The notes: generated from the sequence alone by a model not told the origin. A stretch of DNA of 64,000 nucleotides from Amycolatopsis oliviviridis (GCF_014654365.1 NZ_BNAY01000004.1:372001-436000); one strand, 5' to 3'. Counted from the stretch's first letter, positions 17,853-27,842 are shown. Translations and numbers: made by a program.

Positions 17853-19400
17853 TTACACGGCCGCACCGACAGGCGAAGCAGGCGAAGTCTCTTCGGGGTC
17901 CTCAAGCTCCTTCGGTACCCCGCGCAGCGTGAACAGCGCGCTCACCGCCAGCAGCGCCATCAACCCCGCCGAGCACAGCATCGTCACCTGCAATCCGTCG
18001 ACGAACGCCAGTTTCGCGGTGGTGAGGACCAAAGCTCCCTGTTCGGGCGGGAGCTGCGCAGCGACCTGGACGGCGCCGCCGAGGGTGTCCGAGATCGCCC
18101 CGGCGGCCTCGGGCGGCACGCCGTCCGGGACGACGAGTTCCCTCCGGTACAGCGCGCCGAGCACACTGCCGAGGATCGCGATCCCCAGCGCCCCACCGAG
18201 TTCGGTCGCCGTCTCGGAGATCGCGGACGCCGCTCCCGCCCGGTCCTTCGGCACGACGCCGAGCACCGTGTCCGTCGCGACGGAGAGGATCAGCGCCAGC
18301 CCCACCCCGAAGACGATCATCGCGAACAGCAGGTCGGTGTACACGATCGTCACGCCGATACCCGAGTACAACGCGAACCCGACCGCCGACAACGCACAGC
18401 CCAGCGCGATGGTGACCGCCCGCCCGAACGCCTTGATCGCCAGTGGCGCGAGCACGCCGCCGAGGATCGCGCCGCCCATCCCCGGCAGCCCGGCGAGCCC
18501 GGACTTCAACGGCGACCAGCCCACCACCAGCTGCAGGTACTGCGCGAACATCAGCGACACCGCCAGCTGCGCGAACATCGCCAGGATCGTGGTGCCGACG
18601 GTCGCCGAGAACGCCCGCTGCGCGAACAGCTTCAGGTCCATCAGCGGCTCGGCCAGCCGCGGTTGCCGCAAGACGAACGCCAGCAGGCAGCCGAGCCCGA
18701 GCACCGCGGCGACCGCGATGTCCCAGTGCCCCCAGCCCTGGTACGCGATCTCCTTGATCGTGTAGACGATCCCGACCATGCCGGCGACGGACAGCAGCAC
18801 GCTGGGCACATCGATCCGGCCCGGTGAGGGGTTCTTCGATTCGGGCAGGATCAGCGCGCCGGCGATCACCATGACCACCACCACCGGCACGTTGACCAGG
18901 AACACCGAACCCCACCAGAAATGGTCGAGCAGGAAGCCGCCGACGAGCGGTCCCATGCCGAAACCGAGGATCGTCAGCCCGCTGGAAACCCCGATCACGG
19001 CCGCGCGTTCCTTGCCGGTGAACACGTTCCGCAGGATCGACAGCGTGGACGGCATGAGCGTCGCGGCGGCGACCCCGAGCAGTGCGCGAGCGGCGATCAG
19101 GAGTTCCGACGACGGCGCGTACGCCGTGATCACCGAGGCGGCACCGAACAGCGACGCCCCGATCAGCAGCAGTTTCTTCCGGCCGACGCGGTCGCCGATG
19201 TTCCCCATCGTGATCAGCAGCCCGGCGAGCGCGAAGCCGTACGCGTCGGCGATCCACAGCAGTTCCGTCGTCGACGGGTGCAGCTGCTCCGAAAGCGACG
19301 GCAGCACCAGGTGCAGCACGGTCAGGTCGATCGCGATCAGCAGCTGCGCCAGCACGCAGACCGCGACGGTGCCGATCTTGCGGCCCTTGCCGATGGTCAC
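17853..19400 (-). CDS. MFS exporter, DHA2 (QacA/EmrB-like) family
   Basis: 515 residues, about 14 membrane helices. Motif D1 near AIDLTVLHLVLPSL (first helix), GDRVGRKKLL (motif A, near 69-78) and the GFGMGPLVGG motif C of antiporters are visible, as in QacA/SmvA proton-driven drug exporters. The GTG at 19398-19400 overlaps the stop of the upstream C45 gene (GTGA), so both are coupled. The exporter may remove the product or substrate of the C45 enzyme; this is inference from context. Confidence 0.85.
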   Translation of the reverse strand: MTIGKGRKIGTVAVCVLAQLLIAIDLTVLHLVLPSLSEQLHPSTTELLWIADAYGFALAGLLITMGNIGDRVGRKKLLLIGASLFGAASVITAYAPSSELLIAARALLGVAAATLMPSTLSILRNVFTGKERAAVIGVSSGLTILGFGMGPLVGGFLLDHFWWGSVFLVNVPVVVVMVIAGALILPESKNPSPGRIDVPSVLLSVAGMVGIVYTIKEIAYQGWGHWDIAVAAVLGLGCLLAFVLRQPRLAEPLMDLKLFAQRAFSATVGTTILAMFAQLAVSLMFAQYLQLVVGWSPLKSGLAGLPGMGGAILGGVLAPLAIKAFGRAVTIALGCALSAVGFALYSGIGVTIVYTDLLFAMIVFGVGLALILSVATDTVLGVVPKDRAGAASAISETATELGGALGIAILGSVLGALYRRELVVPDGVPPEAAGAISDTLGGAVQVAAQLPPEQGALVLTTAKLAFVDGLQVTMLCSAGLMALLAVSALFTLRGVPKELEDPEETSPASPVGAAV

Positions 19401-20494
19401 CGCGAAATCCCGAACGTGAGTTCCGGCGAGTGCCGCGCGGTGCCGTTCTCGCCGTCACCCAGGTAGAACCGGGTGCTCATCGTGCGGGCGGCCGGATCGA
19501 GGACGCTGCGCCACAACGTCCGCCACGGCGCACCGGGCTCGATCGCGACGGACACCGCGTCGAGCGCGTCGCGCGGCCCGGCCCCCGCTTCCTTGGTGAG
19601 GGTGCGCAGCCGCTGGTAGGTGAGCATGGTCTCCGGCGTGTCCTCGGGCAGCGCTTCGAGGTCCGGGTGGCGGTGCAGCAGGTGGTTCGTGACGCACAGC
19701 GGTCCGTCGCCGACCTCGACGAAGTACTCGATGTCGTGCGCGCCGCGCTCGTAGACGAAGCCTCGGCCCGAGGCGTCGGCGACGATGTAGTGGCAGGGCG
19801 CGCCGTGCGAGTACTGCTTGGCGAGCATCAGCGCTTCCTTGGCCTCGTCGACGGTTTCGCACGTGTCCAGCAGGTATCGGCAGACCTGGGGTACCGAAAG
19901 CCCCGCCTGCGGCCCGGGATCGTGGTCCAGCGGCGTGGCCGCTTCGAGGTCCGCCATCAGCAGCGCGACGACGAGCCCCGCCTCGTTGACACCTTCCATC
20001 GCACCGTCCACTGTGGACATCGAAAGCGAGGTCGAGGCGATGCCGTCGTCGGGGATCGTGGTCAGGACGTAGGGCCGCGACGCCATCGGAACGGTCCCGT
20101 CGTCGACGGGCTCCGCGCCCGCCATCACCGCGCCCAGCTGGGTCCAGCTCAGGGTGAAGAAGTCGTAGTTCCGGCCGAGCTCGCTGCCCGTCCACAGCGC
20201 CGAACAGCCGGACCCGGCGGGCAGGGCCGACGCGTTATCGAAGGAGACCGCCGCGTCGGACGGCAGCCCGTACGCCTCGGCGAACCCGGCCGTGCGTTCG
20301 GCGTACTGCGGCCAGTTCCGGGCGAACCAGGTGCGCCGCGCCTTGGCGACGATCGGGTCGACCGGCGGCGGCGACCAGTTCGAACGCTCTTTGGTCTCGA
20401 CACCGAGGGCGTGGCCGATCTCGGCCTGGGTGCCGCGCAGCGTCAGGTGCCGGACGGCCAGGAAGTCTTCGGGAGATCCCGCGAGGTAAGTCAT
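19397..20494 (-). CDS. C45-family autoproteolytic acyltransferase/hydrolase
   Basis: 365 residues. It fits the Ntn-hydrolase family of acyl-CoA:6-aminopenicillanic acid acyltransferase (peptidase family C45), in which self-cleavage exposes an N-terminal cysteine. The likely nucleophile is Cys97 in GSGCSALW, followed by GRNYDFF (the conserved arginine-tyrosine/aspartate strand) and EGVNEAGLVVAL. ATG at 20492-20494 is used; a longer frame upstream is rich in Arg and not supported. Members act on amides, peptides or penicillins. The translational coupling to a drug-type exporter suggests a small-molecule role. Confidence 0.75.
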   Translation of the reverse strand: MTYLAGSPEDFLAVRHLTLRGTQAEIGHALGVETKERSNWSPPPVDPIVAKARRTWFARNWPQYAERTAGFAEAYGLPSDAAVSFDNASALPAGSGCSALWTGSELGRNYDFFTLSWTQLGAVMAGAEPVDDGTVPMASRPYVLTTIPDDGIASTSLSMSTVDGAMEGVNEAGLVVALLMADLEAATPLDHDPGPQAGLSVPQVCRYLLDTCETVDEAKEALMLAKQYSHGAPCHYIVADASGRGFVYERGAHDIEYFVEVGDGPLCVTNHLLHRHPDLEALPEDTPETMLTYQRLRTLTKEAGAGPRDALDAVSVAIEPGAPWRTLWRSVLDPAARTMSTRFYLGDGENGTARHSPELTFGISR

Positions 20495-20615
20495 GTTCCG
20501 GAGCGTGTCCGCCGTCGCTGACCGTCCGCGCACCACGCGCTGACGGCTTGTCATCCGAATGTCATGTGCCCCGCGCGAAAGTGCTCTCACCACGGCAAAC
20601 GACAACGAGGAAGCG

Positions 20616-21323
20616 GTGCAGAGCGACATGAGGAACATCGACGGCGGTTTCCTCGCCGCCCCGGATCAGGCCGCGCTCGAACTCCGCGAGCGGGAGACAC
20701 GCAAGGGCAAGGGCGCGCTGGCGCTGACCGTCATCGGCGGCTTCGTCGCGCTGATCGCCGGATACAACGCGCTGGTCGACTTCACCCCGGGCTCCCTGGT
20801 GGTGACGCTGATCGCGTCGGCGGCCGCGGTCGGTGGCGGCGTGCTGACCAAACACCTGATGCGCAACGTGCGCTTCCGGGTCCACAAGCCGAACGCGGGC
20901 CTCGTCGGCGCGGCGAAGTTCACCGGGCTCCTGGTGGCCTTCTTCGGGATCGCCGCCCTGCTCGGGTCGATCGGGGCGCCCGGTCCGCTGCGGATCGTCC
21001 TGATCGCCGGCGGTGTCGGCACCATCGCCTACGTGCGGTCGCTGCACGACCAGCAGTGGGTGCTCTTCGAACTGGACGCGGTGGGCGTCCGGGTCGAGCG
21101 GACGGTCGTGCCCTGGCGTGACGTCACCCGGCTCACCACCGACCCGGTCGGCCCCGGGATGACCCGCCTCGGCGCGATCCCGGTCAACGCGGAACCGCTG
21201 TACGTCGCCGTCCAGGACAGCGAGCTCGACCCGCGGCTGCTGACCGAGGCCATCGGCCGCTTCGCGCCGCAGGGGATCCGGCTGACCCGCGCTCAGGACT
21301 CGCTCGGGAACCCGGCCAGCTGA
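20616..21323 (+). CDS. Membrane protein with PH-like C-terminal part, unknown
   Basis: 235 residues. Three to four hydrophobic segments (about 35-55, 60-80, 105-125, 128-145) are followed by a soluble beta-rich tail that begins QQWVLFELDAVGVRVERTVVPW.DV, reminiscent of bacterial PH domains. The GTG at 20616 has GAGGAA seven bases upstream; the ATG at 20628 is the alternative. The 3' end overlaps the SARP gene on the other strand by 31 bases. No family is recognised. Confidence 0.6.
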   Translation: MQSDMRNIDGGFLAAPDQAALELRERETRKGKGALALTVIGGFVALIAGYNALVDFTPGSLVVTLIASAAAVGGGVLTKHLMRNVRFRVHKPNAGLVGAAKFTGLLVAFFGIAALLGSIGAPGPLRIVLIAGGVGTIAYVRSLHDQQWVLFELDAVGVRVERTVVPWRDVTRLTTDPVGPGMTRLGAIPVNAEPLYVAVQDSELDPRLLTEAIGRFAPQGIRLTRAQDSLGNPAS

Positions 21324-24300
21324 GCGGCGCCGCGCAGGCCGAGTCCCCGGCGGTAGGCCCGGTCGAAGTCGTCGCCGAGCACCTTCCGCGCGGATGTCCG
21401 GAGCAGGGCGGCGTCCAGATCGACGGCGAACGGGGTGCCCCGGATGGTCACCGCGGCGCCGATCAGGACCGCCGCCCGCTCGGCGTCGCCCCGGAGCAGC
21501 GCGACCCCGGCGAGACCTTCGACGGCGCAGGCCAAGGTGGTGCTGTCGTTCCACTGATCCGCCGACTCGAGCGCTCGCCGGTGCAGTTCCTCGGCCTGGT
21601 CGGCGTCGCCCTCGGCCGCCGCGACCCAGGCGAGCGAGATCCGGGCCCCGGAGCGGCCCCCTTCGGACGTGAAAGAGCCACCGGTGCACTCCGAAAGCGC
21701 GAGTTCGCTCAAGGCGCGAGCCGTGGCCAGGTCACCTCCGTGTCGCGCGAGGGTGGCGAGGCCGACGTACCCGAATGCCCGGCTTTCGGGCATCCCGGCG
21801 CGGCGCGCGATCTCGATGGCGAGTTCGAAGTCCGCCCGCGCTCCCGCCGCGTCGCCGTGGAGCAGCTTGCTGGTGCCCCGGCGGCACAGCAGGTCCGCGT
21901 TGTCGTCGGACGCGCCGAGTTCCCGCATCAGCCGGAGCGCCTCGTCCATCATTTCGAGGGCTTCGGCCTGCCGGTTCGTCCAGATCAGGATCTGCGACAG
22001 ATGGTCGAGCGTCATCGAAAGGCCCCAGCGTTCCCCGATCGCCCGGAACGCGGCCTCCCCTTCGCGCAGCAGTCCTTCCGCCGTTTCGAGCTTGCCCTGC
22101 ATCAGCATGCGCAGCCCGTAGCCGGTCGGCACCAGCGCGAGGCTCCACGCGTCACTGTGTGCCAAGAGGGCCTGACCGCGCTTGAGCAGCTCGTCGTCGT
22201 CACCGGGTGGTCCGGTCACCACCCCCATCAGCATCAGCAGCGCCGGGTTCCTCGGCGCACTGACCATGGTCCGCACGAGGCCGTCCACCTCGGGAAAGTG
22301 ACGGCCGAGGGCCTCATGTTCAGCGCCGCCGCGGAGTCCGGCGGCGGCGCTGAGCACGCAGAGCTGGTACTCCTCTTCGAGGCCGTCCGGTGGCTTCGGG
22401 CCGAGGTTCTTGACCACTTCCACGCACAGCGTCGAACCTTCGAACCGGCGGCCGCGCATCCACCAGTACGTCACCAGCGACGCCGAGAGCCGGAGCGCGA
22501 TCCGTACGTCGGCTTCGGTGGCCCAGCGCAACGCTGCCAGGAGATCGTCGTAGGCGGCGTCGAGCCGGTCGAGCCAGACCAGCTGTTCGCCGGTGCGCAG
22601 GAGCGGGTCCGCTTCTTCGGCGAGGGCGAGGAAATGCTCAGCGTGCGCGCGCCGCATCTGTTCCGCTTCGCCGGCTTCGGCGAGCTTCTCGGCGAAGAAC
22701 GCCCGGATGGTTTCAAGCATCCGGTACCGATCCCCGGTGCGTTCGACCAGTGATCTGTCCACAAGGGACGGAAGCAGGTCCTCGACGTCCGGGACGGCGC
22801 AGACCGCTTCGGCGTCGGCGAGGGTCGTGCCGCCCGCGAAGACGGTCAGCCGCCTGCCGAGCAGGCGTTCGTCCTCCTCCAGGAGGTCCCAGCTCCATTC
22901 GACGACGCCGCGCAGCGTGCGATGCCTGCTTTCGGCGCCCCGGCTGCCCCTGGAGAGCAAGCGGAACCGGTCGTCCAGCCGTGACGCGATCTCGCCGACC
23001 GGCAGCGTCCGCACCCGCGCGGCGGCGAGCTCGATGGCCAGCGGCAGCCCGTCGAGCGCGGCGCACACCCGCTGGACGTCGCCCGCCGTGGTGTCGTCGA
23101 CGGCGAAGCCAGGGTCGTTGGCCCGCGCGCGGTCGGCGAACAGCCGGACGGCGGCGAACTCCAGCGACCGCGCAGGCGGCGTGCCCGGCGGCGGCACGGC
23201 GAGCCGCGGCACGGGGGAGACGACCTCGCCGGTGATGCCCAGCGGTTCGCGGCTGGTGGCCAGTACCCGCAGCGCGGCGGCCGCGCCGAGCAGCCGGGCG
23301 ACTAGCGTCGCGGCGGCCTCGACCAGATGCTCGCAGTTGTCGAGCACCAGCAGCACCGCCCGGTCGGCCAGCGCGTCGATCAGCCGGTCCAGCGGCGCGG
23401 TCTCCACCGGGACGGCGACCCCGCCGAGCGGGACCGTTCGCAGGCCGAGCGCGGTCAGCACGGCGTGGGCGACGTCGGCGTGCTCGCTGTAGGGCGCGAG
23501 TTCGACGAAGACCGCCGGGAGGTCCGACGCGGCGGCGGTCTCGATGGCCAGCCGGGTCTTGCCCGCCCCGCCAGGCCCGGTCAGCGTCACCAGCCGCGAG
23601 CGGTCCAGCTGGCCGAGCACGTGCCGAAGGTCGCCTTCGCGGCCGATGAAGCTGGTGAGCTGCGCGGGGAGCGGTGTCGTCGTGGCCTTGACGGGCGGCG
23701 TCTCACCGCGGAGCACGGCCAGATGCGCGGCGGCGAGCTCCGGTCCGGGGTCGGTGCCGAGTTCGTCCGCCAGGACGCGGCGGGCGTCCTCGAAAGCGGT
23801 GAGCGCGTCGGCCTGACGTCCGGCGGCGTGCAGCGCGCGGATCAGCAACGCGCGTGGCCGTTCCCTCAGCGGCTGGTCGTCGATGATCTCGCGGAGCGCG
23901 GCGAGGACGTCCTCGTGGCTCCCCAGCTTGAGTTCGGCCTCGACGCGGTCTTCGATCGCCGACGTCTTCAGCTCGTTCAGCCTGGTGACCTGCGGATCGC
24001 GGAACGGCGCGTCGGTGATGTCCGCGAACGCCGGCCCACGCCAGAGACCGAGAGCGTCGCGAAGCAGGTCAGACGCCTTCGCGGCGTCTCCCGCCGCGAG
24101 AGTGCGCCGACCTTCGGCAGCGAGCCGTTCGAAGCGGTGCACGTCGACGTCGCCGGGGTCCACGGCCAGCCGGTAACCCGCCGGGCTGAACTCGACGGGT
24201 GCGAGATCCTTCAGCGCGCCGCGCAGCCGCGAGACCTGGGATTGCAGCGCGTTCGTCACCCCTTCGGGTGGCTGCTCGCCGTAGAGGCCGTCGATGAGCC

Positions 24301-24433
24301 GTTCCGCCGGGACGACCCGGCCCGCCTCCAGCGCGAGCAACGCGAACAGCGTCCGGACCCTGGGCCCGCCGACCGCGACGGCGGTGCCGTCTTCGCGGCG
24401 CACCTCCGTCGCCCCCAGAACGCCGAATCGCAT
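21293..24433 (-). CDS. SARP-type regulator with BTAD, NB-ARC ATPase and TPR domains (AfsR-like)
   Basis: 1046 residues. Residues 1-92 are an OmpR-type winged helix of Streptomyces antibiotic regulatory proteins; 95-245 the bacterial transcriptional activation domain; 260-560 an NB-ARC ATPase with P-loop GPGGAGKT (286-293), Walker B VLLVLDNCEHL (near 361-371) and a GLPLAIELAAAR box. From about 580 to the end helical TPR-like repeats follow. Proteins of this AfsR/BTAD-NB-ARC layout activate secondary-metabolite or morphological genes. No biosynthetic cluster directly adjoins, so the target is open. ATG start at 24431-24433. Confidence 0.88.
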   Translation of the reverse strand: MRFGVLGATEVRREDGTAVAVGGPRVRTLFALLALEAGRVVPAERLIDGLYGEQPPEGVTNALQSQVSRLRGALKDLAPVEFSPAGYRLAVDPGDVDVHRFERLAAEGRRTLAAGDAAKASDLLRDALGLWRGPAFADITDAPFRDPQVTRLNELKTSAIEDRVEAELKLGSHEDVLAALREIIDDQPLRERPRALLIRALHAAGRQADALTAFEDARRVLADELGTDPGPELAAAHLAVLRGETPPVKATTTPLPAQLTSFIGREGDLRHVLGQLDRSRLVTLTGPGGAGKTRLAIETAAASDLPAVFVELAPYSEHADVAHAVLTALGLRTVPLGGVAVPVETAPLDRLIDALADRAVLLVLDNCEHLVEAAATLVARLLGAAAALRVLATSREPLGITGEVVSPVPRLAVPPPGTPPARSLEFAAVRLFADRARANDPGFAVDDTTAGDVQRVCAALDGLPLAIELAAARVRTLPVGEIASRLDDRFRLLSRGSRGAESRHRTLRGVVEWSWDLLEEDERLLGRRLTVFAGGTTLADAEAVCAVPDVEDLLPSLVDRSLVERTGDRYRMLETIRAFFAEKLAEAGEAEQMRRAHAEHFLALAEEADPLLRTGEQLVWLDRLDAAYDDLLAALRWATEADVRIALRLSASLVTYWWMRGRRFEGSTLCVEVVKNLGPKPPDGLEEEYQLCVLSAAAGLRGGAEHEALGRHFPEVDGLVRTMVSAPRNPALLMLMGVVTGPPGDDDELLKRGQALLAHSDAWSLALVPTGYGLRMLMQGKLETAEGLLREGEAAFRAIGERWGLSMTLDHLSQILIWTNRQAEALEMMDEALRLMRELGASDDNADLLCRRGTSKLLHGDAAGARADFELAIEIARRAGMPESRAFGYVGLATLARHGGDLATARALSELALSECTGGSFTSEGGRSGARISLAWVAAAEGDADQAEELHRRALESADQWNDSTTLACAVEGLAGVALLRGDAERAAVLIGAAVTIRGTPFAVDLDAALLRTSARKVLGDDFDRAYRRGLGLRGAAQLAGFPSES

Positions 24434-24551
24434 GCCGCCAGATTAGGGCGTCCGGTGGTGTCCGTGGTTTGACCTGGGTGGATCCAGCCCGCCCGAGATC
24501 GGCCGAATGGCGTCTATACACTTCGCCGGGTCCCCACGCAATGGGAGAGGT

Positions 24552-25682
24552 ATGTCTACGCAGGAACCTGTGGTCCTCGGTCAACCGACCGTCGGCGACG
24601 AAGAACTCGCCGCCGTGGCGGAGGTGTTCCGGTCCGGCTGGCTGGCCGGTGCCGGCCCCGCGTGCCGCCGTTTCGAGGAACGCTTCGCGAAGACCGTCGG
24701 CACCGCGCACGCCCTGACCACCAGCAACTGTGGGTCGGCACTCTTCCTCGGGCTGCGTGTGCTCGGCGTGAAGCCGGGCGACGAGGTCATCGTCGGCGAC
24801 TACACCTTCCCCGCCACCGGCCACGCCGTGCTCCAGGCGGGCGCGACGCCGGTGTTCGCGGACATCCGCCCGGACGTGTGGAGCGCGGACCCGGCGTCGA
24901 TCGAAGCCCTGATCACCCCGCGCACGGTCGGCATCCTCGCCGTCGACGTCGCCGGGCAGCCGGGCGACTTCGACGAGTACCGCGCCATCGCCGACAAGCA
25001 CGGCCTGTGGCTCTTCGAGGACGCCGCCTGCGCCGCGGGCGCGACCTACAAGACCCGCCCGGCGGGCAGCCTCGCCGACCTGGCCGCGTTCTCCTTCCAC
25101 GGCCGCAAGGGCATCACCGCGGGCGAAGGCGGCGCGCTGGTCTCGGACCGCGAAGACCTCATCGCGCACGCGCGCAAGCTGCACACCTACGGCATCGAGC
25201 CCGCCATCACCCGTGAGGGCTCCGGCGCGCTGCCGATCCCGGAGTTCCACGAGCTGGGTTACAACTTCCGGCTCTCGGACGTGCAGGCCGCGATCATGAA
25301 CGTCCAGCTCGACCGCCTCCCGGACCTGCTCTCGGCCCGCCGTTCGGTGGCCAAGCGCTACCACGAGGCGTTCGAGAACCTGCCCGGTCTCGACGTCCCG
25401 GTGGAACTGCCGGACCGCGAGCACCCGTGGCAGGCCTACATCCTCACCGTGGCCCCGGAGATCGACCGCGACGCGCTCGCGCTGCGGATCCGCGAGCAGG
25501 GCGTGCAGTGCAACTTCGGCACCTACGCCTCGCACCTCCAGCCCATCTACGGCAAGAAGCAGACCTTGCCGGTTTCGGCGGACCTCTTCGCCCGTCATCT
25601 CGCCATCCCGATGCACGCCAACCTCACCGATGACCAGGTCGACCGGGTCATCGGGACCGTCAGCGCCGCACTGCCGAGCTAG
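24552..25682 (+). CDS. DegT/DnrJ/EryC1 aminotransferase, sugar type
   Basis: 376-residue PLP aminotransferase of the family that aminates keto sugars bound to a nucleotide. FEDAACAAG (155-163) holds the PLP-ring aspartate and Lys186 in FHGRKGITAGEGG is the PLP lysine. TSNCGSAL near 57-64 binds the phosphate. ATG at 24552 follows GGGAGAGGT. It opens a run of four coupled genes (to 28455) with an epimerase, a glycosyltransferase and an acetyltransferase, which suggests synthesis and transfer of an amino sugar. Confidence 0.85.
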   Translation: MSTQEPVVLGQPTVGDEELAAVAEVFRSGWLAGAGPACRRFEERFAKTVGTAHALTTSNCGSALFLGLRVLGVKPGDEVIVGDYTFPATGHAVLQAGATPVFADIRPDVWSADPASIEALITPRTVGILAVDVAGQPGDFDEYRAIADKHGLWLFEDAACAAGATYKTRPAGSLADLAAFSFHGRKGITAGEGGALVSDREDLIAHARKLHTYGIEPAITREGSGALPIPEFHELGYNFRLSDVQAAIMNVQLDRLPDLLSARRSVAKRYHEAFENLPGLDVPVELPDREHPWQAYILTVAPEIDRDALALRIREQGVQCNFGTYASHLQPIYGKKQTLPVSADLFARHLAIPMHANLTDDQVDRVIGTVSAALPS

Positions 25683-25689
25683 GAGAGAA

Positions 25690-26619
25690 ATGCCCGACAA
25701 GAAGGTCCTCTTCACCGGGGGCGGCGGTTTCATCGCCGCGCACGTCATCCCGATGCTGATCGAGGGCGGCTACACCGTTCGCGTCTTCGACAACATGACC
25801 CGCGGCGACCGCGCCCGGATCAACGAGTTCGTCGCCACCGGCAAGGTCGAACTGGTCGAGAAGGACGTCCGCTACGGCGGCGCCGTGCGCGAGGCCATGC
25901 GCGGCTGCACGCACGTCATCCACTTCGCGACCGTGTCGATCAACAAGTCGGTCGCGGACCCGCACGAGTCGATCGACATCAACATGGTCGGCAACCACAA
26001 CGTCTTCGCCGCCGCGGCGGACGAGGGGGTCGAGCGGGTCGTGTTCGCCTCGACCGCGTCCGTCTACGGCGACCCGAAGCGGCTGCCGATGCACGAGGAC
26101 GACGAGCTCAAGCCGCTCACGCCGTACTGCATCTCGAAGCGCGCGGGCGAGGACATGCTCGGCTTCTACGAGCGCACCAAGGGCCTGTCCTGGAACGCGC
26201 TGCGGTTCTTCAACGTGTACGGCCCCGGCCAGAAGATCGAGGCCTACTACACGTCGGTGATCAACCACTTCATCCAGCGCCTGCGCGCCGGCCAGCCGCC
26301 GATCATCGACGGCCGCGGCGACCAGTCGATGGACTTCGTGCACGTCACGGACCTGGCCCGCGCCGTCGTCGCGGCGCTCGAGTCGGAGCAGGCGAACGTG
26401 CCGATCAACATCGGCACCGGGATCGACACCTCCATCGCGACGCTGGCGAAGATCCTCATCGACGCCGTCGGCGTCAACGTCGAGCCGCTGTTCAACGAGC
26501 GCGACGTGCTGGTCTCGCGGCGCGCCGCGGACATCAGCCGTGCCCGCGAGGTCCTCGGCTGGGAGCCGAAGATCTCCGTCGAAGAGGGCATGTACGAACT
26601 GGTGAAGGCCTCCGAGTGA
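25690..26619 (+). CDS. NAD-dependent sugar epimerase/dehydratase (extended SDR)
   Basis: 309 residues. The NAD fold motif TGGGGFI is at 9-15 and the catalytic pair Tyr146/Lys150 (YCISK) follows STASVYG. FFNVYGPGQ, which lines the nucleotide-sugar site, is present. The protein belongs to the GalE-like group; whether it epimerises or dehydrates is uncertain. It starts seven bases after the aminotransferase stop behind GGAGAG, and the two probably act on the same nucleotide sugar. Confidence 0.85.
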   Translation: MPDKKVLFTGGGGFIAAHVIPMLIEGGYTVRVFDNMTRGDRARINEFVATGKVELVEKDVRYGGAVREAMRGCTHVIHFATVSINKSVADPHESIDINMVGNHNVFAAAADEGVERVVFASTASVYGDPKRLPMHEDDELKPLTPYCISKRAGEDMLGFYERTKGLSWNALRFFNVYGPGQKIEAYYTSVINHFIQRLRAGQPPIIDGRGDQSMDFVHVTDLARAVVAALESEQANVPINIGTGIDTSIATLAKILIDAVGVNVEPLFNERDVLVSRRAADISRAREVLGWEPKISVEEGMYELVKASE

Positions 26620-26645
26620 CCGCCGGGCCGGGGGAGAGCCGCCCC

Positions 26646-27842
26646 ATGCGCATCGCTGTCGTCAACAACTTCTTCCCGCCGAGGGTGGGCGGAAGCGCGC
26701 ACATGGCGGCGTCCCTGGCCGAGCAGTACGCGGCGCGCGGGCACGAGGTGCTCGCGATCACCGCGGCCTACGCCGACGCCCCGGCCGACGAGACGAAGGA
26801 CGGCTACCGCGTCGTCCGCCTGCCCGCGGTGAAGATGCCGCAGCTGGGCCTGTCGATCGACTTCGACATGAGTTTCGCCTCGCTGCGGCCGGGGAACTGG
26901 CGGCGGCTGCGGAAGCTGCTGGACGAGTTCAAGCCCGACGCGATCCACCTGCACGGGCAGTTCTTCGACCTGTCGTGGCTGGCCGGGCGGTACGCGCGGC
27001 GGCACAAGCTGCCGATGCTGCTGACCATCCACACGCTGCTGATCAGCGAGAACAAGCTGTACGGCGGCGTCTTCCGGTTCCTGGACAAGGTGCTGGTGAA
27101 CCCGATCCTGCGGTATCTCAAGCCGCGGTACGTCATCCTCGACAAACTCGGGGTCGACTACTGCGTCGAGCGCTACGGCACCAGCGACGCGAACTCGGAC
27201 TACTTCCCGATCGCCGTCGACACCGGGAACTTCGAGAAACCTTTGACGAAGGACGTGCGGGAAGAGCACAACCTGGGCGACGGTCCGGTGATCGTCTCGC
27301 TCGGGCACGTGATCCCGCTCCGCAACCGGCTCCCGCTGGTCGAGGCGCTGCCGTCCATTTTGGACAAGCACCCCGGCGTGAAGGTGGTCGTCGTCGGCCG
27401 CGTGTACCACGACGTCTTCCTCAAGCGGGCGGAAGAACTCGGGGTCGCGGACGCCATCATCGTCACCGGCGCCGTGCCGAAGGCCGACGTGCCTTCGTAC
27501 TTCGCTGCGGCCGACATCGTCACGCACGACCTCAACGGCGGCTGCGGCACCGCGTCACTGGAGGCGATGCTCTCGGGCACCGCGACCATCGCTTCCGTCA
27601 CCGAGGACAACTACCCGGGCATCGAACTCCGCAACGGCGAGAACATCCTGCTGGTGCGGCCGGACGACAGCGAGGCGGTGGCGAACACCGTCATCGAACT
27701 GCTCGACGACCCGGAGAAGCGGGCTTCGGTGGCACAGCGGGAAAGCGCGATGGTGCGGGCCAACTTCGGCCTCGACGTCGTCGCGGAGGAACACCTGCGC
27801 ACCTTCGAGAAACTGGTGACCGAGGCCGATGTTCTTCGATGA
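26646..27842 (+). CDS. Glycosyltransferase family 4
   Basis: 398 residues, GT-B fold. The N-terminal domain starts MRIAVVNNFFPPRVGGSAHMA, as in GT4 retaining enzymes, and the C-terminal donor domain has ADIVTHDL...CGTASLEAMLSG (the E-x7-E region), followed by GENILLV. An ATG at 26646 with GGGGAGAG upstream is chosen; a GTG at 26616 overlapping the epimerase stop is also in frame. It would transfer the sugar made by the two preceding enzymes. Cytoplasmic or membrane-associated. Confidence 0.85.
   Translation: MRIAVVNNFFPPRVGGSAHMAASLAEQYAARGHEVLAITAAYADAPADETKDGYRVVRLPAVKMPQLGLSIDFDMSFASLRPGNWRRLRKLLDEFKPDAIHLHGQFFDLSWLAGRYARRHKLPMLLTIHTLLISENKLYGGVFRFLDKVLVNPILRYLKPRYVILDKLGVDYCVERYGTSDANSDYFPIAVDTGNFEKPLTKDVREEHNLGDGPVIVSLGHVIPLRNRLPLVEALPSILDKHPGVKVVVVGRVYHDVFLKRAEELGVADAIIVTGAVPKADVPSYFAAADIVTHDLNGGCGTASLEAMLSGTATIASVTEDNYPGIELRNGENILLVRPDDSEAVANTVIELLDDPEKRASVAQRESAMVRANFGLDVVAEEHLRTFEKLVTEADVLR

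Noticed and set aside
24069-25748. 559-codon minus-strand frame across the SARP and aminotransferase genes
   Set aside because: It spans two well-supported genes in the wrong frame and has no recognisable domain.
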